From Polyangiaceae bacterium (GTDB lineage Bacteria > Myxococcota > Polyangia > Polyangiales > Polyangiaceae), in assembly GCA_025936205.1 (NCBI GenBank), contig JAICTU010000194.1, forward strand, positions 1 through 15,550: a DNA stretch of 15,550 bases, read 5' to 3'. The translations under genes and the position numbers were made by a program. The notes under the pieces were generated by a model, which was given only the letters and a program-made list of their open reading frames with translations, made no database searches and was not told where the DNA came from. Positions 14,066-15,550 of this stretch are shown here, piece after piece. Position 1 is the stretch's first letter. Every line of letters begins with the position of its first letter.

Positions 14066-15550
14066 TCGTTCACCACCTTCGAGGACAACTCGAACCCCGT
14101 GATCTCGCGCTCACCGCCGTCATTCAGGTCGATGAACGTGATGCGCCCCTCGGGGTGCTCCTGAGCGACGAAGCCCTTCTGCGCGCCCGGCACGGTGCCG
14201 CTCGCCAGGGGCTCGCTCGACAAGCTGTTGAAGTCGACTTGCAGATTCGGCGTGCGCACCAGGAACACGCCGAACGAGCTCTTCGCGTCGCTCACCGTCA
14301 CCAGCGCGCGCTCGGAGTTGCTGCTCGACAGCGCGACGGCCAGCGCCGGCGCGTCCGACGCCACCAGCTTGGGCGCGCGCACGCTGCCGAGCGAGAGCAC
14401 GCTGAAGGCGCCCTTCTTCTGGCTGCCGGCGGGCGGATCTTGCAAGGCGATGGCGCTCGCGCCGTCCGCGGTCAAGAATACCGCGCGCACGGCCGCGATC
14501 AGATCGAGGCTGCGGGTCTCGAGGCCCGTGCCACCGGCAGCGGGTCCCACGAGCGTGACGCGTGCCGTCGGTCGCGCCGTGGTGAAGAGCACGGCGCGTG
14601 CTCCATCCGACGACAGCGCCACGCTGCGGAACGTCTCCTTCGGCACCTCGAGCGTCTGGCGCGCCGCCGCGTCGCCGAGGCCGGCAGGTATGGGGATGAA
14701 CACCGCCTGCGAGGTCGAGCTCGCCTGCGTCTCACTCGATCCTGCGTCGCCCGCAGCCGTGTCGCCCGCGCCCGCGTCGCCCGCGCCCGCGTCTGCCGGC
14801 TCAAACGCTCCCGCATCGGGCGTGCTGGTTGGGCTCGTGCGCTGCACCACGGCCACGGCACGGCTGCCGTCTTCGCTCAGATCCAGATCGGTGATGTTGC
14901 CGCCGAGCTCGATCTCGCGCAGCGCGCCCGAGCTCAGATCGATGTCGTACAAGGAAGAGGAGCCCTCCAGGCGCGCCAGCGCGCGGCTGCCGTCGGGCGT
15001 GACGGACACGTCGGGCTGCGTGCGGGAGGTCGAGGGCAGTGAGACCAGGCGGCTCAGCCGTACTGCGCCCGGCGTCAGATCCACCACGCTGATGCCGTCC
15101 TGCGTGATGCCGAAGGCATGGCTCCCCGCCGCGTCGAAGGCGAAGGCCGTCGGGCGGTAGCCCACGGTGAGCCGCGTCGCGACCGCCGGCTTGCCGTCGG
15201 GCAACTCGACCACGGTGATGTCCTGGAAGCCGTCGGTGGGATCGGGGTTCTTGGCCTTGCTGCTGTCGGTCCAGGCGATCGCGATGTGCCCGCCCGGCGC
15301 CACGCTCCAGCTGTCGGCACCCTGGTGCAGCGGCAGGCGCGAGCTCACGATCTCGCCGCTGCCCTGCAGCTCGAGCAGGCTGGCGTCATCGCCGCCCGTG
15401 TTGATCACCAGCGCGCGCGGCGGCTGCTCGCTCAGCGCGGCCACGAAGGTCGGCTTGCGCCCGGCCTCGGCGGCGCGGATCTCGTAGCTCTCGGCGTCGA
15501 TGATCGCGACGCGGTTGCTGCTCGGGTTGGCGCTCCACACGTACTTGCCG
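14062..15550 (-). CDS. Beta-propeller (YncE/YVTN-like) protein, N-terminus outside window
   Basis: The frame is open from the right edge (at least 496 residues), so the start and any signal peptide are missing. The first visible residues, GKYVWSANPSSNRVAIIDAE, are the YVTN-propeller motif. Further blades are RPTAFAFDAAGSHAFGITQDGISVVDL, PDVSVTPDGSRALARLEGSSSLYDIDL, DLDLSEDGSRAVAVVQ, SVALSSDGARAVLFTT and AVFLTADGASAIALQD. An Ala/Gly/Asp insert (DAGAGDAGAGDTAAGDAG) lies between blades. The alternative GTG at 15540 falls inside a blade and is not a start. It is the first visible gene of the coupled operon and resembles the next protein in architecture, suggesting an ancient duplication. Confidence 0.8.
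   Translation of the reverse strand, partial: GKYVWSANPSSNRVAIIDAESYEIRAAEAGRKPTFVAALSEQPPRALVINTGGDDASLLELQGSGEIVSSRLPLHQGADSWSVAPGGHIAIAWTDSSKAKNPDPTDGFQDITVVELPDGKPAVATRLTVGYRPTAFAFDAAGSHAFGITQDGISVVDLTPGAVRLSRLVSLPSTSRTQPDVSVTPDGSRALARLEGSSSLYDIDLSSGALREIELGGNITDLDLSEDGSRAVAVVQRTSPTSTPDAGAFEPADAGAGDAGAGDTAAGDAGSSETQASSTSQAVFIPIPAGLGDAAARQTLEVPKETFRSVALSSDGARAVLFTTARPTARVTLVGPAAGGTGLETRSLDLIAAVRAVFLTADGASAIALQDPPAGSQKKGAFSVLSLGSVRAPKLVASDAPALAVALSSSNSERALVTVSDAKSSFGVFLVRTPNLQVDFNSLSSEPLASGTVPGAQKGFVAQEHPEGRITFIDLNDGGEREITGFELSSKVVNE
14746..14790 (-). repeat. 15-bp tandem repeat encoding Ala-Gly-Asp
   Basis: GTCGCCCGCGCCCGC occurs twice exactly (14761-14775, 14776-14790), and once more with three changes (14746-14760). 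It keeps the reading frame and encodes AGAGD-type units in the inter-blade insert. Confidence 0.7.

Noticed and set aside
12401..14164. 587-residue open frame on the plus strand
   Set aside because: Antisense to the propeller lipoprotein; that gene has a lipobox, blades and coupled start/stop overlaps, while the plus reading has none.
1..15550. tRNA, rRNA or CRISPR arrays
   Set aside because: No cloverleaf, rRNA-like stretch or regularly spaced direct repeats were seen on either strand by eye.

Overview
The window is high-GC DNA with the look of a Myxococcota chromosome (Polyangia-like). The reasons are many secreted lipoproteins, Ala/Pro/Gly-rich linkers, a bactofilin-like surface lipoprotein, an HNH-nuclease-type RuvA C-terminal tail at the left edge and frequent ATGA-coupled gene pairs. 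This assignment is inferred from style; no rRNA or other marker gene is present.

Left third (1-5.2 kb): accessory DNA with many scars. It starts with the C-terminal tail of a probable HNH endonuclease. Next come a decayed transposase-type helix-turn-helix ORF and a solitary group II intron 3' end (domain V plus a domain VI-like hairpin) with no reverse transcriptase. A GH24 lysozyme with an intact catalytic triad is cut off by a fragment of an IS1182-like transposase. That fragment lies against the 3' end of a convergent glycerophosphodiester phosphodiesterase gene. Then follow a GNAT acetyltransferase, an LCM-type methyltransferase and an ornithine-carbamoyltransferase-like pseudogene with three insertions and an apparent internal deletion.

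Middle (5.2-9.6 kb): a second GNAT gene converges on a UbiE-like methyltransferase. A two-gene minus-strand operon follows, encoding a cupin lipoprotein and, overlapping by one base, a small protein with a Cys-rich tail. Its promoter (TTGACG-16 bp-TACAAT) is covered by two inverted copies of an ACTAC-N4-GTAGT operator, the layout expected for a BlaI/MecI-like repressor; no such repressor is encoded here. A TPR protein is divergent from it, followed by a beta-lactamase-fold serine hydrolase lipoprotein.

Right third (9.9-15.55 kb): cell-surface genes. A plus-strand beta-solenoid lipoprotein (DUF7305/bactofilin-like) converges, across a strong hairpin, on a small eight-cysteine lipoprotein. Upstream on the minus strand is a tightly coupled operon (two ATGA overlaps). 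It encodes a beta-propeller protein cut by the window edge, a beta-propeller lipoprotein and an outer-membrane beta-barrel with a Pro-rich linker. The linker DNA holds a dense G-quadruplex motif. The most interesting candidates are the operator-controlled cupin/Cys-rich operon and the propeller-propeller-barrel operon; the most informative evolutionary scars are the lysozyme/IS chimera, the intron remnant and the carbamoyltransferase pseudogene.
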